Part shown: in pieces, positions 33,003-47,262 of the stretch
How the letters are laid out: every line of letters starts with the position of its first letter
Position numbering within the stretch: position 1 is the first letter of the stretch
Source of the DNA: Nepenthes gracilis
Taxonomy: Eukaryota; Streptophyta; Magnoliopsida; Caryophyllales; Nepenthaceae
Direction: 5' to 3'
Length of the DNA: 64,000 nt
Assembly: GCA_033239525.1 (NCBI GenBank)
Contig: BSYO01000003.1
Span: 26,963,540-27,027,539 of the forward strand
The notes under the pieces: model-generated
The model's input: the letters and a program-made list of their open reading frames with translations, nothing else
Databases searched by the model: none
Told to the model about the DNA's origin: nothing
Position numbers and translations under genes: made by a program

Positions 33003-34276
33003 TGATGCAGATACCAATAATTGGGTAAAGAAAAGTCAAATAAGCCCAAGAGGCCGATTAATATTTTGAGGGCAGTAAGAAGACGCCTGTGTTCTAAAAT
33101 TCAAGACGGCCAACTCAACGTTGACCACTGACGCCTTTAGAGCTTTTACAAACAAATGGGATGAGCCTATTCCATTCTCGACCCACGTACCCATCACCGA
33201 TCACCACCACTCTCCCTTTCGTTACTCCACGAGGGCGCCCACACGCCGACGGCCAACTCGGGTTGACCGTCTGCGCCCGCACACATTGGGCCTAAAGAGC
33301 TTTTCTACAATAATGCGCCTGACTCACCTCAGCCCAAAGCCCATCTCGAGTCTCGACGACGGGTACCTTTCATAAGGCGCGCCATCACGCACACAGACGG
33401 TCAACCCGAGCGTTGACCGTCCGCGCTTTGCACGTTGGGCCCCAAGAAGCATTTCAACAGTAACGGGCCTGACCCGTTTAAGCCCACCAGGCATAAAAAG
33501 GCCAACCACGATCCTCCAAAGATATTCCGCGATCTCAAAAGGAATATCAGCAATATTAGCGCCCTTCAAAAAAGGAAAGCGCCAGATCTTTCCAACTCCT
33601 TGCCAGCCAAGGAACTCCAACGATAACATACTGGGGAGGAAAGAAACCAACTTGGAAAGTAGTTGGCCGCCTCAGAAGGAAACAATCCTCCACAATTGGG
33701 TAACAAGTATCAGCCTCCAAAAGGAAGGCCAGCAGCAGATCACAGGGACGATCACTCCTTCCAAAGGAGGAGGATCGCCATCTTTACCATAAAAAAGTCC
33801 CTGGATTCACCATCCAGGGCAGACTTTGAATGAGGCTCTCATTCAGGCTTTTGATTGATGCTTTCATTGACGTCTGCATTGACACAGAAAACTCTAAGTG
33901 CTCTAAGAAATAAGCTCTGGTTCCCAGCAGCCAAACTCTCAAACACAATTAAACTCCAAGGCAACGAACGAGTCCCTAGAGCCGTTCTCTGCCTTCCCAC
34001 CATCCAGATACGAGAAAGGTCTTGCGTCTCTCTAACATCTGGAACAAAACATTCTCTTTCCCTCTCCCATTGCTCTCTCTACTTACAGTTCCTTCCTTTG
34101 AAGACTATTTTACTGACTTAAGCGGCGGAGTATTTTCGGTAGGATTACATCCCGCAGTTAACGCTGACCTCTTGTTCATCTTAGTGGTGTGCAGGATTCG
34201 TACTCGGTGAACGGAGCCGATTCAGACCATCCAACAGAATCCGAATCTGTTCGAAATCAGATCCAGGTACGCATCA
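33003..34276 (+). mobile_element. Solo LTR of the Tat-like gypsy family, intact target duplication
   Basis: A 1,274-bp LTR begins TGATGC and ends GCATCA, a perfect 6-bp terminal inverted repeat. It is flanked by the direct repeat AAATT (32998-33002 and 34277-34281). Its inside matches the reverse complement of the LTRs at 4529 and 14264: the GTTGACCGTC blocks, GGAGGATCGCCATC and the region before the 3' end. Nothing resembling gag, PBS or PPT adjoins it. It therefore arose by recombination between the two LTRs of one element. Confidence 0.88.
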
Positions 34277-34593
34277 AAATTTACATTCAATAGTTCTAAA
34301 GTTATAATATAGGAGTTGTCTCACTATCAAGACACAACCCACTTCTATTATATCATAAGAATCAAAAGCCAACAGACACAATTGAAAAAACCCTTTTCAT
34401 TTTTGATTTAATATCATTAAATTTTTTTAAAAAATAAAAATATATATTGATCGTTAAATTTATATCTAATCATCACAAAGCAAAGCAAAGACACAACCAT
34501 CCTAAAAACTCGGCAGGGTCACACTCTCTACAAGGCTTCCCTTGCTAATCACTGAAAAATCACATATTTATCGATTTTGGTTTTTCAATTTAA

Positions 34594-35520
34594 TGAGGAC
34601 GCTAATAGTGAGCTGATCCATTAGAGGTAAGAAGCCCAGAATCAATAACGGCCTATTTATTATTGGGACAGTCAACGCTGTCGTTGACTGGCAGAGCACG
34701 AGTAAGTCAGACGCGGCCCAAGATAAGCATGGCCCAATTTGAAATAAGTCCACACGCACCTCCCCAAGCTCTAAAATCATCTACCCTAATTCTCTGCATC
34801 TCAAAAAAAGACAATCTCATCTGTAACGATAGTATTCCAAAATCAAAGCACGTCCCGAAAGAAATGCGCACAAATCAGAGCGCGATTCACAAAGAGTGCC
34901 CTAACGGTCGTTGGATACGACATACATGTAGAATGAAGGAATTCTCTTTCCTAATTGTTGCAGCACAAAATGGCGCCCGCGCCTATATTGAGAAAGGTAT
35001 TGATCTCCACAGAAGACGGACATCCCACCTCGTCACTTAAGAAAAGCAGTGGGAGCCCAAACTATAAAAGGTTATGGAGACTCACTCCACATACAGGCTC
35101 TCTCGGACACTAAAATGGTCACTTGCATACTAAAATTAGCAGAAGCTCTCTAAACTCTTGAAGCATCCCAATACTCTCTCTATCTGTTACTAGTTCCCTA
35201 CAAATTCAGTATTCAGAGATAATTCTTCTTATAAGCATCCACGATCAAAACCACTCTCTCCATGAGTGCACCTCCCACCATTATTTTCAAAACCCATTCC
35301 CAACATCAATCTTTTACATTTCTGTATTTACCATCACATTCTCAAAAAGTTGTTCACTAACTTAAGCATCGAAATATTTTTGATTGAATCAAATCCCACA
35401 ATTACCTGACCCCTTATTTGAAATTATAGTGTGTAGGATCTTAAACTCAACGGACGGAGATCAAAATCCGACGAACCAGCTTGATCGAACCCGTTTGAAA
35501 TTTGAATCTATGACGCATCA
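34594..35520 (+). mobile_element. Second LTR remnant of the same gypsy family
   Basis: It ends ATGACGCATCA at 35520, the family's 3' terminus. Before it, ACTTAAGCATCG and GTGTAGGATC align with the same places in the LTR at 33003-34276. The 5' boundary (34594 or 34614) is uncertain, and no target duplication is found. It is much more diverged than its neighbour, and no coding sequence adjoins it directly. Confidence 0.6.
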
Positions 35521-36940
35521 TAACTATCATATTTCTAGTCAATTTCTTTAAAAAATGGGAAAATATTTTTTTTATTTCTCAACTTTTATCTTTTTTTTTT
35601 AATTTTAACTCTAACTCTTACTTTATATTACATTCATAATTTTGAATTTATTGATATTATTATTCCCTAATTTTTATAAAAATGTAATGAATCATTTACA
35701 TTTTTGACATAGTGTAGAATCTACACAAAAATTAATTGTGGTAATAAATTTAAAAAATAAAATAGATTGGAAAATATTTATGATGCCTTTCCTTTAATTT
35801 TAATTTTAGTTTCCAATTTATTTACTAACTCTCGAATCTCAATTTTTTAATTTTATTCTAAACTTTATTACAATATTAATTTTCTATTATAAAAAATTAA
35901 ATATTTCGGTATGTGAAAAATTCTAAAATAAAAAACTACTTTAATTTTATATACTTTTAGTTATTACACTATACTTATATTATCAAATGATTTAAAATGT
36001 GCATAGTTTTCTTTAAAAAAAAACCCATTATATATTTATTAAAATATATAATGAAAGCTAGAAATAATAATAATAATCAAAATGATATGCTCTTATTATT
36101 CCTAATAAAATAGCTCGATAACAAATCACTTTTTTTTAAAATACAGACTTGTTCGTTCTGCTTACAACAATTTAATTAACTTTATAAATAAAAAAAATTA
36201 GGCAGCCCATCTTTTAAAACTAATATTTTTAATATTATTTGATGTATAATAATTTTTATATGCCTATTATGAATTTATATTTTTTGTGATTGATAAATGT
36301 TTTTAATATTCATAAATTTATACTTTATATTATGTTTAGTTTAATACCAATCAAAAATTCCCACCAAATTTTAAGATTTTTTTATTATACCTTTATTCCA
36401 ATTAAAAATTCACTTTTCTAAATTTATCAGTATTGACAGCTGTGTTAATTCTTCTTATTAACCATGGAGTGAAATAAAATTTAGTTTTCTTATCACCATT
36501 TTTCATATTTATAAAATATTTTTTTTTCAAAATTCTTATAATTTAACTGAAAAAAATTAAGAATTGAACATATTTTTAAATTTTTTTCTAAAATAAATAG
36601 GCTTGATATATCCTAAGGAAATAAGGTCTTTGCTCTATGTATTTATTGAGTTTTGTATATCAAAACTTTGGTGATAAAGTTAAAACTAATCTCTATGAAT
36701 TTTATATAAAAAAACTCCTTCAAAAATTTTTTTTTAAAAAAAGTCATAAGATTTTAAGTATAAAAATATCAACTATACAGTGAATCTAATTGTAAATAAT
36801 TTCAAACAAATATAATGATACAACACTTTGGGTAATGAAAATATAAGGGTAAATGAGAAAAAAAATAATCGACAAAAGGTTCTTTGTTATAATAAGAATG
36901 ACGTATTCAATATTAATAGAGAATAAAACACGATTCGAAA
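35521..36940. other. AT-rich intergenic DNA
   Basis: Almost entirely A/T-rich, with many short poly-T and poly-A runs. No gene or element boundary is recognised. Confidence 0.6.
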
Positions 36941-36990
36941 TTAAAACTGTTATATTCCGCGAATTCAAGTTGTCCTACGAATTAGGTAGT

Positions 36991-37625
36991 CACAAATCGG
37001 ATCTTCAAGCTTGGTCGATCTGATACAGATCCAGTCTCCATAGTATCGAGTCTGAACATTGCATAATACAACTGAAAACGAGAGGTTAGAGGACGGTGAA
37101 AATTGGTCCTACTGTATATCCTCCGACGTTTAAATTAGATATCTTTTTAAGAGAATAGAAAGGTACAATAAGGATATATAGATGCATGTAGCGGTAGATT
37201 GAGTATTCGAGTGTGCTCAGAAGAATGACAGCTTGGAGATGCGCCCGATTAAGGGGTGATTTAGAGGTAAGGAATCCAGCCCTCCTGAATGAAGGGAGAG
37301 ATTTAAGGGGCCGCGAATCAGATCTTTACATTGGGTCAATATGATGCGAATCCAGTTTCTATAACATTGAACCTAAACCCTACGCAACACAACTGAAAAC
37401 GAGAAGTCAGAGAATGACAGAAATTAATCACACCGTATATCCTCCAACGTTCAAATCAAATATCTTTTTAAGAGAATAGAAATATATAAGAATGATGCGT
37501 AGACACATATAGCAATAGATTGAGTATTCGGTTGTACCCAAAGAATGGCAGCTTGGAGATGCACCCAATTAAATGGCAACTTAGAGGTACAGAAGACATG
37601 CTTCTTGAATGAATGGAGAACCCCT
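36991..37625 (-). repeat. Tandemly duplicated ~320-bp LTR-end segment
   Basis: Copy A (about 36991-37310) and copy B (about 37313-37625) share ACAACTGAAAACGAGA, GTATATCCTCC(G/A)ACGTT and ATATCTTTTTAAGAGAATAG, then TTGAGTATTCG. The CTCC(G/A)ACGTT(T/C)AAAT motif matches CTCCGACGCTCAAGT near the inner end of the LTR at 14264. That puts this segment in - orientation, opposite to the gag-pol that follows. Confidence 0.65.
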
Positions 37626-38015
37626 TAAAAATGGGGATAAGTCTCCTAAATGGCCTTTTGAGATGGAGGGCTAAATTCCTTGGATGGAGGGTTGGCATTT
37701 CCTCCGTTTTATATCTAAGGCCCAATAAAATTCAACATAGTTCGAAACCTAGGAAACATCCAAGTAGGCTCCAATCAGCAGCTTTTACTGATTCAATCCA
37801 AAGAAGGCTCAACGGCTCAACAATTCTGCTCAGAAAGTGAGCCCATGTGCCATACGCAGCCATGATAACTTATTATAATCGGCTAGATAAATCTCTATAA
37901 AATAATAGTTGTACAGCGCAACCGCCCACTTCTCACACACTGAAGCAACCTACCATAACTAATCGATCAGAATAACAAACCAATGCGTCATTATCCATAG
38001 AGGCAACAATAAGAA

Positions 38016-41000
38016 TGGTTAACACTAGAACACACACAAGTGCTCCTGCTAAGGATGTTGCCTCCCTAGGCAACGACCCTCCAATGAGTAGTCAAGAGGA
38101 GGACCGGCAAATGGACTTAATTCATGCACTTAATAACCGAATGGAGAACATGGTTGAGGCAATCCACACTTTCTGTGGACATTTGGATCAGTAGAAGTAA
38201 GGAATGCCGGCCTCAACCCTAGGCACTCCTACTACAAAAGGAAAAAAATTAAAGGATGAGACACCCAATTAGAAACATTGAACAGTCTGGAAACCAAGCA
38301 AGAATGACCTCAAGCGACAGAGGAGGAGGACAATCACTATTGGAGGGCCGATTAGGCTCAAGATCCTAGGAAGAAAGTCTAGAACGATGTAATCCACGCT
38401 ACTCTCGGGATGACCGCAAACCTCAGGATCAAGAAGGGGCGTCCTGTAACATGAAGCCGACAGAAGGAAGTAGTCACCCTACCAAGCCACAACACACAGA
38501 GTTGAGGAATTTCCTCAATGAAAAAAATCGACTGTTGTTCCTCAGGTAAAGGAAAAGGTGGAGAAGATTTGGCAACATGTATTTGAAAGAAGTGTAGAAG
38601 GACATTATGCCGATTTGAGAAAATTTCCATTTACAATAGAGATTCTAACATATCCACCTCCTCACAAATTTAAAATGCCAACTTTGAATATTTATGATGA
38701 AAGTGCTGATCCTATGGATCATTTTGACCACTTTTGTACACATCTGAGTTTTCACGACTTAGATGAAATAGGTCATGTGCCAGTGTTTTTCCTTGACACT
38801 CAAGGGAGATGCCCGAATTTGCTTTCATCGATTGTCGCCAATTTCAATCCGATCATTTGAAGAATTGGCTGACAGTTTTTTAACTTAGTTCGCATCCACT
38901 CGGAGGATCGAAAAGTAACCTTGGCACTTGGCTCATATTAAGAAATAGCTAAGGAAGAGTTTAAAGAGTTTTCTAGGAAGGTTCAGCATAGAAGCCCGAC
39001 GGATTCGATAGCTCACTGATGAAATGAAATTGAATACCTTCATTTCTATTCTAGAGTCAAGCGAGTTTTTTAAACATCTTGCTCATAAGAATCCAAAGAC
39101 CTTTTGTGAGGTAGAAACCATTACCTGTACGTATATAGCATCAGAGGAAGCAAATGAAGTAAAGAAGTCATATCGTGTGAAACACTCATAAAGGGACCAG
39201 CAAGTGGAAGGAAAAGAAATGAAGACCATTTTGACTTTCGTGACACAAGGAAGCAGTCCTGGATTGAGTCAGGGGTTCAAGAAAGTTCAAACATTTAAAT
39301 CTAATTCCTTTGAATGATCCCTGGACTAACATTCTCATGCAAATGCGAAGAGAAAAATTCATTTAGTGGCCAAAGCCGAAAAAACCCGAAAGCGGGAAAT
39401 CAATCCAAATATTGTGAGTATCATCGATCTTCCGGTCACAATATAAATGAATGTTGGACTTTGCAAAGGAAAATTAAGGAACTCGATCCAAAAGGACACC
39501 TCACCAAGTTTTTGAAAGATCCGAAATAGACTCTTGGAGAAAGAAGAGAGGAAAGGCATGATCAACAGCAACAACAGCATTCGAAGAATAGAGTGGCAGT
39601 TGGAGTGGTTAATATGATATCAACAAAACCATCCAAAAGCTGCACTCTAGATCAACCAAAAGTTGATGAGGGTAATGAAATGAAGCCGAGGTTGGAGACC
39701 AAAGATGATGTAATTAGTTTTGACAAAGAGGACAGGTCACATGTAGAACTTTTTCATTCAGACCATTTGGTTATATCAGCACTTATTTCTGATGGTAATG
39801 TGGATAACCAATTAAAACGAGTCTTTATAAATAATGAAATTCAAGTAATTTACTTTACCTTAATGAGTATTTTAAGTTGGGACTAAAAAAGAGTCAACTT
39901 AAACCTGCAAATAAACCTCTCTATGGATTGAACAATGAACCTATACCCATACAATGAGCCATTCAATTAGAGGTTATCTTGGGAACATACCCTAGGATCG
40001 CCTCTCATACTCTCACTTTTCTGGTGGTTGATCTACCTTCCGTTTATAATATCATTTTACGCCAACCATGCCTGTCAATCTTTGGGGCAAAAGCTTTTAT
40101 CTCACACTTAAAAATAAAAATTATAATGTCATATGGTGTAGGAGAAGTCCTAGGTGATCAAGTAGTTGGCCGGATATGTTATTTATCTCAAATTACTCAA
40201 ATAGTTCCAGACCAACCAGTTGAGGACTTTGATTACCGAGATAAAGCAACTCTACAATAAGCCCAACTCGAGTGAGATGACCAATTAGGTCCCTCTGGAC
40301 CCCAATGATCCAAAAATATATATACAAATTGGAAGCTCGCTTTTTAAGTATATACAAGACCAACTTATTACCTTTTTTTGACATAATGCGGATATCTTTG
40401 TATAGTCTCCCACTAACATGTTAAAAATCCCAACGGTATTCATGGTCCACAAATTAGACCTCAATTTCAGACACAGGCCTGTTAGACAAAAATAAAGGAA
40501 TCACTCGATTGAGAAACTCGTTACTATTTATGAAAAAGTGAAAAAGTTGTTAAATACCGGTTTCATCAGAGAAGTCCGGTATCCTGATAAACTCTCCAAT
40601 ATGATACTGATAAAGAAAAGTAATTGAAAGTGGCGGATGTACGTGGATTTTATCAACGTGAACAAGGCTTACCCAAAGGATATCTATCCGTTACCCAAAA
40701 TAGATCTGTTGGTAAATTTCACGTCAGGACATTAGTTGTTAAACTTCATGGACACATATTTTGGATACAATCAAATCCGAATGAGTCCAGAAGACAAAGA
40801 ACATACTTCCTTTATGACCGATCGAGAAGCATATTGTTAAAAGGTCATACCTTTTAATTTAAAGAGTGTAAGAGTCACATACCATCGGCTTGTCAATAAG
40901 ATATTCAAAATACAAATCTGTCAAAACATAGAGGTATAGGTGGACGATGTGCTCATTAAGAGTAAAACTATCGGCGATCATATCTGTGATCTAAGTGAGA

Positions 41001-41625
41001 CCTTTAAGGTACTTCAAAGCATCAAATGATACTAAATCCGACCAAATGTGTTTTCAAAGTGTCTTCCAGAGAATTCTTAAGGTTCATAGTATCCTAACGA
41101 GGGATTGAAGCCAATCCAAAAAAAATAAAAGTAATCATCGACACGGCTCCACCTCAGACGATGAAGGATGTTCAAAGGTTGACTAAAAGACTTGTGGCTT
41201 TATCTCGATTCTTGGCTAAGTCAGCTGGGAAATATCTCCCTTTCTTCAAAGTTTTGAGAGGAACGAAAACAAATGGTTTTACTTGGGCAGCTGACTGCCA
41301 AGCTGCCTTCCAATAATTGAAAAGTTATTTATCCAATCCTCCCCTATTGGCTTCGCCAAAACAAGAGGAAGATTTGTACCTCTATCTAGCAGTATTAGAA
41401 CTAGCGTTGAGTTTGGTTTTGATCCAACGACATTCAGATGTGGAACGGCCGATCTATTATGTTAGTAAGATATTAGCTGACACAGAGACCCGTTACACAT
41501 ATATCAAAAAGGTCGCATTGGCACTCATCTATTCGCCAGGAAATTACAACCATATTTTCAGGCATACAGGATAATTATTTTGACTGATTAATTGTGAAAG
41601 CCATATTATAGAAGCCAGATATGTC
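38016..41625 (+). pseudogene. Old, heavily decayed gypsy gag-pol (same family)
   Basis: Read on the + strand. Gag starts at ATG 38016 (MVNTRTHTSAPAKDVASLGN), with a capsid segment at 38558-38860 (FKMPTLNIYDESADPMDHFD) and a knuckle-like YCEYHRSSGHNINEC near 39400-39450. Protease is at about 39979-40260 (TLTFLVVDLPSVYNIIL, YGVGEVLGDQVVGR). RT and early RNase H are scattered over 40500-41580 (PKEDLYLYLAVLE-like and YYVSKILADTETRYTY). Homology ends near LVKWAIEL at about 41640, so most of RNase H, integrase and the 3' LTR are missing. Dozens of stops and shifts are present. It is older than the 4529-15368 element. Confidence 0.8.
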
Positions 41626-41649
41626 TAAAGACTGGTCAAATGGGCCATC

Positions 41650-43303
41650 GAACTCAGCAAACTCACTTCTCCCAATCATACACAAGAATAAAAAATATAC
41701 AAAATAAAACAAACAAATATATACTTTTTCCATTGTAACTTTCTTTGATATAAAGAAAGATTTTTTTGACTTGAGTATTGAAAAGCTTATCGAAAAACAG
41801 TCCCCGTAGGGGATATGACTCTCATGTTTTTATTTGTGATGCGCAAGTTTCAGGTTTTTAAAGACGTCGATCGGATCCACGTAATTCAAGTCAACCAGAT
41901 AAGAAGATTTAAGATAAAAATCTAGATCGGTCTAAAATTTGGAACCCAAAATGATCAAAAATAAATAAATAAATCTTTTTATTTTTTTTATTTTTTCTCT
42001 TCATCTTCTTTTTTTCACTATGCCGAAACACAGTTATTCTAAAAAAACTGCATTTAATATCTTAACATTTTATTAGAATAATTTATAACAATTTTAACAT
42101 ATAAGTACTTTAAGCACGTATTAAGTATGAACTCAATAAAAAATTGATGCACTAACTCCACTCAAAAGCACATCAGGGGCCACTTTTATAAATAAACCAT
42201 ACAAGTGTGCTATCCATACGCATATTAGGCACTACTCCTCTGATCATACAACACATATACTTTCTTTGGGTACCCATTATGGCCTATTAAAAAATCCTCT
42301 GCACAAACTAATTATCATATAATATCAAACATATCAATAGACGACATATTAATAGGTGTAAAACTTATAAAAAAGTAACCCAAAATTAAATAGTTTCCTC
42401 TCTTTCTCTCCCCGCACTTAGGAAACATTGTTGTAATTCTTCTAAATATTATAATCTTTGATTATTTTTTTAGTTTAGTTCTATATCTATAACACTGAAG
42501 ACTAAAATTAAGACAATATATCAATGTATTATATCGATCTATATCTTTCATTAACCATAGAATGAACTATTTTTACCATCATTACTGTCAAAAACTATTC
42601 TTACAGTATAAAATACAAAAATTAATATAATATATTAAAATATTATTATAATTTTATCATTTATTATTTTTAAAATAACCTGAATTATTAAAAGATTAAA
42701 GAAGAGATTTAAATTAGTAATCATGATACAACTCAATGATAAGAAAAGGGGATCACAACAAGGAAGCTGCATTTCACATGGCTAACATGAACACATCTTA
42801 TACTAATCTCCCCTTACCACTTCCACCTTAATAATTCTAAATTATTTAACTCAATAATATTTATATTTTAAATACTTATTTTAATATTTTTTATTATAAA
42901 TATTGATCAATATAATATATAAATAAAATTATTACATCAATTAAAAAAATATTTTAAAATTATCTGAGAGATGTCTCATAATATCTCTATTATATAATTT
43001 AAGTATCGAAAATGGAGGGCCTCCTACTCTTGATTCTTGAATGCGTTGGCCCACATGCGGCCACGTGAAAATTGGCATTTCTCGATCGATAATTTCCTTT
43101 TTTTTTTATTCAAAAAATTATATTTATTCCACGAAATAATTATTGTATGAAGGTAGAGAGAGAGAGGGGGGGCGGAGGAATGAGGGTTTGATGGGCCCGG
43201 GCCATGATTAATCACAACGTGCATCACTTACTTTCTTTTTATTTTTTTTCTTTAAATAAAAAAAATTATTCGAGTGTTTTTTATCCATATATTCTTATTT
43301 AAA

Positions 43304-43360
<57 letters not shown>

Positions 43361-45530
43361 GTGTTAAAACTTTTATATTTAAATATATATATATACACAA
43401 AATTTCATGTGACATACTTTGGTTAAAATAATCTCATATAAAGTAAATTATATTTAGTAATCTATTAAAATTACTTAAAATTATAATTTTATTATTTTTT
43501 ATTTTTAAAAAATTAATAGGTTTGATATTTGATATAAAAAAAAGGGTTATTTGAGTAATTTTAAAATTTGTGGAGTGGTGTTCATATTCAACACCTCACT
43601 TTTAAAAAGATAAAATAATTAATTTATTTATTTTAATTATTTATTTTTAGATAAATAAATATGATCTAATTATTTTAAATAATTATATTTTATTTAATTT
43701 TTAATTTTAAAAAATATAGTTAAATCATAATTATCTATTTTAAAATATACTTTTGATATTATGATTGTTTCGAATTTTGATGCCTAATTTATTTGACTAT
43801 CATTCAGAAAAAGAAACAATTATAAAATGAAACATTTTAGTTTTAATTTTTAACAGATTAAGATATATTATTAATACTTAATTGTCTATTTTTAATTTAT
43901 AAAATAAAATAATAATCTAATAATTTTTAAAATAATTTATAATCTTATAAAAAATTAAAGCCATTTCACATTGAGGAAAAGAAATCCATGCTTCATTGAG
44001 ATGGATTTTGGTGTCAAGATCCTCCAATATTAAATATCATTTTTTTATGAAGAATTAAACTAATTAAAGAAATATCATTTATAATATACAAAATTATACA
44101 AAACTATAATCTTTAATTATCTTAATAAATTAATAAATATATTTAACATTATATTAAATAATTCTAAAAGGGTGGCATTAGAAAGAAACACTCTTCGAAC
44201 ATATTCAAGTAATATAACACTTAATTTATCTATTTATATTATTAATTTATATAAAAATAAATAAATAGATAAAAATTATTTTTAAATCTGTGTCTAAACA
44301 AACACTGAATGCTTACATGGGAGTTATTTTGTTTTATTTAAATGTCTTGTTTGCATGGTAACATGCAACGATTCCATCATGTCCAACTCCAATAACCCAT
44401 TTATAACATTAATTTTATCTTATTTTTTTTATAATTTTTAATTCAATGGATAACTAACATGCTGAGCATGTTCTTGCACACAATTAACTAATATTATAAT
44501 AGAAACCAAACTTAATGTACGTGTCCTCAATGCCAACACAATTACTATTGTGTCATGGCGGTGAAATTACTAAATTTATGGGTTTTAAAATTGCATATTC
44601 AAATTAAAGGAAAAAAAAATTAACTTGAAATTAAGATGATTTTTATTTTATGTATCCAAACCAGTGATATAACACCATTTAACATTGATAGAGTAGTATC
44701 ATTCTTTAAATCTTTGCCTAACATTTTAAGTTTTCGGGTCAAATTTATGATGTAATGTTGAAGCTGTATTGATCAAATGATCATAAGCTCGATTCCTAAA
44801 ACTCTTATTTTTTAATAGTTATTTATCAATGCGTGGAATAAAATGGGTATGTTTTTAATCTACGCTTTAAGCCTAAAACGGACATTTATCTGATATTGTG
44901 CATTAGTATAAAATTGTTCTTAGTCATTAACTGAGCAATTTAATATTTCAGATATGTTGGTGTGGCATCCTCTTTTTTGTGCAAATAAAATGCTGGGTTC
45001 CTAGACTTGGAGCATTGAGTAGCAAGGACTCAGTTCAAGAATCTTTGTCACTGTTAGAAGTTACTCAATAACATTAGCAATATTTAGGGCAAAGGTTTAA
45101 TCAATTGGGCATGCAGCTTTGGAACTCACTATCCAATTTAAATTCACCCCTGTATAGAATTCTTAAGTTGAAGCTCCATCATTTTGTCATAAAATGTTAA
45201 ATTCATGTTTACTAATTTATAATTATTTGAATAATTAGTACCTTATCAAATTCCCTCTGATCAATAAAACACGGCCCAATTCAATCCGTTAATCAATATA
45301 TGGATCCTATATGTGTTGAATTTTGAGTCATCTTCTTGTAAGTTTTATACTATTGAATATGTTATTGGTGATTAGTTTGATATTTGTGTAAAAATTCACT
45401 CGTGCAAAGATTTCAATGATGCATGAGATCATCACTCGAAGGGCATTTGAAAGAGACATGTGCATAAAATACAGTGGCTTTCATGCTTCAACGATGTACA
45501 TGCACTGGTTGACAGAAAGGCTCATGTCCG
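41650..45530. other. AT-rich intergenic DNA with an (ATT)n microsatellite
   Basis: No gene is supported. A run of about 19 ATT units lies at 43303-43360. The remainder is AT-rich, with poly-A/T runs and short TA repeats. Confidence 0.6.
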
Positions 45531-45537
45531 ATGTGTG

Positions 45538-46272
45538 TGTTGGGATCCACAAAATCTCTGATACCACTTGTTGGTATTAGTAAAATATCTGATACCACTT
45601 ATTGGGATCAGACCGCTTATTTAAATCATAATAAAAGAATCAATTACGCATGATAAGTATACAATAATCATGAATAATAAAATAAGACATGATTTTTATG
45701 TGAAAAAATTCCTTTAGAATAAGGGAGAAAAATTACGAGACTAAAAGTTTAAAAATATCTCCACTATACAATATTGTGGTTACACAAACTTCAAATGTAA
45801 AATCAGATTACGTTGTATCAAAATAAGTCTGAATAGTAGAGAATATAAGATGAAAAAAAAATAAATAAAAAGCTGTAAATATTCTTCTTCACGTTAAGAA
45901 CGACATATCCAAAGTTGGCAAAGATTAGAACACGATTTTAAACTTAACCGGATACACAAATCTTTATCTTCTCTCGTTTCTCTCTCTTTCTCTTATTTTT
46001 CTCTCACAAACGGCGTTTTGAATACAAGTGGATTAACCCTAAAATGCGTTAACGCATTTTTATTCTGTTAGTCATGCTCGAGTGCCCATCAAGAGTGCCT
46101 TGAGGGCGATACGTTTGGAATCGGCGCCACTCGGGCGTATCTTGAGTGTGATGCCTCTAGAATCGGCACCTTAGGCTTTCGTTGTGCACGCGAAAAAAAA
46201 ATTATCATTCGTACCACCAATTGGTACGTCAAATGAATATGGTCCCACACGAGAATAACTCATAATCCAACA
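45538..46272 (-). mobile_element. Copia-type solo LTR with triplicated 31-bp end
   Basis: The + strand runs from TGTTGGGATCC to TAATCCAACA, the ends of a copia LTR on the - strand. At its left edge a 31-bp unit carrying CTGATACCACT (reverse complement of the copia PBS start AGTGGTATCAG) is repeated. Units start at 45538 and 45569, and the LTR proper starts at 45600. The flanks GTGTG (45533-45537) and GCGTG (46273-46277) differ by one transition and may be the target duplication. No coding region adjoins it. Confidence 0.7.
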
Positions 46273-46277
46273 GCGTG

Positions 46278-47228
46278 CATGACTAGTACTTATGTACTAG
46301 CACATGTATAAATATCCACATTCCGATTTTAGGTTTAAATTCATGGAACCATTTCAATACAAAGAGTGCCATAAGGAAGAGAGAGAACGGGGAAAAAAAA
46401 GAAAGAAAAGATTTAGGCATCATTTAAAGTCCGATTTGTATTTCATATTTTGTCAAATTTAATTATGTTGTTCTAGATTTAGTTGTAAAGCGTCCAGTTA
46501 GTTGTTAGTTTTCACACTGTATTTATTTTTGTTTGGTTGCTAGATGTGTTTAAGTTAATATTAACCTAGTATTGTGGTTATAAAAAGACTTGCTCTGAAT
46601 AAATTATTTATAACTGGATCTCTAAATCTAAAAGAAATACTTTAGACTCAAAGTTTAGTAATTTTTTCTTAGTTAAAAATAATTTTAATATAAAATTATT
46701 TATGCAACATATGCGTTTAGTTGCATTTTGTTATTTTTTTTGTTTCTCGTATCCAATGAGAAAATAAGGATGACCAATGGTATCAAAAAAATTTTGAATT
46801 CTGCCGTGATACGTGTATCCCAGCAACAAGAAGTGTTGGTATGATTAAATTTCAAGTAGGGAATGTGAGCACAAGGCATATTGTCAAAAATGACTTGGAA
46901 TAATGACTACTGAAGTTAAATTTACTTTGATTACCTTAAAAGTTGACCAACAAATATCGCAGTAGAAGAAGGAAGAAGAAGAAGCAGAGCATCCATGGTA
47001 AGAAAACACAATCTCTCCATGTTTATTGTCGGAGAGAATTCAAATAAGTACAAAATTCCCAGTCACTTATTGCAGATTACCAGCTGTTGCAGAGTCCAAG
47101 AGCTCACGAGGCTTTCATCATTAAACTAATAATCGTCTCCATCTTTTTATATTTAGGCACATTCATTAGCCAATCTTCTCTCCACTACTGTAACACTTGT
47201 TTCTCCTTCTCCATCCCCACTTCTCACA

Positions 47229-47262
<34 letters not shown>

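Noticed and set aside
43303..43361. (ATT)n array considered as a CRISPR-like or structured repeat
   Set aside because: It is a simple trinucleotide microsatellite without spacers.
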